From positions 744,001-808,000 of the forward strand of contig CAWDMA010000001.1 in the NCBI GenBank assembly GCA_963803425.1: a stretch of DNA of 64,000 bases. The letters are read 5' to 3'. A model generated the notes under the pieces. It did not search any database and had not been told where the DNA came from. It was given only the letters and a program-made list of their open reading frames with translations. Shown piece after piece: positions 63,504 to 64,000 of the stretch; position 1 is the first letter of the stretch, and every line of letters starts with the position of its first letter. Both the position numbers and the translations under genes were made by a program. The DNA comes from DASPWW01 sp963803425 (lineage in GTDB: Bacteria; Actinomycetota; Thermoleophilia; Solirubrobacterales; 70-9).

Positions 63504-64000
63504 TCAGATGCAGCCGAGCTCGGCGGCCTCGCGCTCGAGCCGGTCGCGGAACTTCGGATGCGCGATCCCGATCAGCTTCCGGGTTCGCTCCCGGATCGAG
63601 CTGCCGCGGAGCTCGGCGACGCCGTGCTCGGTGACCACGAAGTCGACGACGTTCTTGGTCGAGGTGACCGCGGCGCCCGGGTGGAGGCTGGGGACGATCC
63701 GGGAGGTGGACTCGTCCGAGGTCGCCGAGTGCAGGACGATGAAAGAGGCGCCTCCGTTCGAGAACAGCGAGCCGCGGGCGAAGTCCGGCTGTCCCCCGGA
63801 CGAGGACCAGTAGTCGGCTGCCGAGTGACTCCGACGCGCACTGGCCGAGGAAGTCGACCTCGAGGGTGGCGTTGATCGCGCGCATGTCGTCCTCGCGCCC
63901 GATCACCCGCGGGTCGTTGGTGTAGGAGACCGGCCAGAACTCGACCCCGGGGTTGTCGGCGACGTAGTCGTACAGCCGCCGGGTGCCGCCGGCGGCGGTC
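63504..64000 (-). CDS. Acetyl-CoA hydrolase/transferase family protein, N-terminus outside window (one frameshift)
   Basis: C-terminal ~165 residues of a CoA-transferase: RRLYDYVADNPGVEFWPVSY, RAINATLEVDFLGQCASESL, then after a shift near 63820 DYWSSSGGQPDFARGSLFSN, VVTEHGVAELRGSSIRERTR and KLIGIAHPKFRDRL. The set fits 4-hydroxybutyrate CoA-transferase / acetyl-CoA hydrolase. The stop is 63504-63506. It moves CoA between carboxylic acids; the substrate is unknown. Confidence 0.82.

Noticed and set aside
1..64000. tRNA, rRNA and CRISPR arrays
   Set aside because: No cloverleaf with a GGTTCRA-type loop, rRNA block or short spaced repeat array was seen when reading both strands; a covariance search would be needed to exclude tRNAs fully.

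Overview
The window comes from a chromosome of a very GC-rich Gram-positive bacterium, most likely an actinobacterium of the Thermoleophilia / Solirubrobacterales type. Pointers are the F420-type PPOX and Ddn-like oxidoreductases, the many NTF2/SnoaL paralogues, beta-propeller and Ig-like secreted proteins, MoxR-DUF58-transglutaminase, LemA-M48, and many genes whose start codon sits 6-9 bases behind a TANNNT hexamer (leaderless style). No transposase, integrase, CRISPR array, rRNA or tRNA was recognised. Many genes are interrupted by one-base frameshifts, often in G or C runs. They are scattered over the window and very dense at 32.1-40.2 kb, and look more like consensus errors than decay, so several genes are annotated across shifts.

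Layout. 1-9.7 kb: secreted/surface proteins (seven-repeat beta-propeller, RTX/Ig-like protein, S8 protease, membrane-anchored protein) around an ECF sigma factor with a probable transmembrane segment. 9.7-21.6 kb: metabolism and envelope genes (PPOX, GroES-like protein coupled to a methyltransferase, GH15 hydrolase coupled to glucose-6-phosphate dehydrogenase, LemA + M48 protease, SDR, MFS exporter, mismatch glycosylase), with four paralogous tiny coiled-coil/membrane proteins that share a promoter motif.

21.6-40.2 kb is a defence island. Its 21.6-31.6 kb part is visibly less GC-rich. On the plus strand lie an Mrr-type endonuclease, a decapitated DISARM drmB, an intact drmC, an OGG-fold protein and a DUF429 protein. 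Converging on the minus strand is a tightly overlapping operon AddB-like nuclease > AddA-like UvrD helicase-nuclease > DUF6361 > two-HKD phospholipase-D-like protein > large SNF2-type helicase, preceded by a small gene and a NERD-domain helicase. This five-gene operon is the best candidate for an incompletely described anti-phage system.

40.2-51 kb: small conserved genes, a SAM-clan riboswitch in front of an uncharacterised zinc-ribbon-like protein, a sigma factor / HTH / ImmA-IrrE peptidase cassette divergent from a von Willebrand A protein, and a glycine-rich surface protein. 51-64 kb: five tandem SnoaL-like genes, endonuclease IV, a VapBC toxin-antitoxin pair, the MoxR-DUF58-transglutaminase operon, agmatinase, a NlpC/P60 hydrolase, a Ddn-like protein, and the end of an acetyl-CoA hydrolase/transferase gene cut by the window edge.
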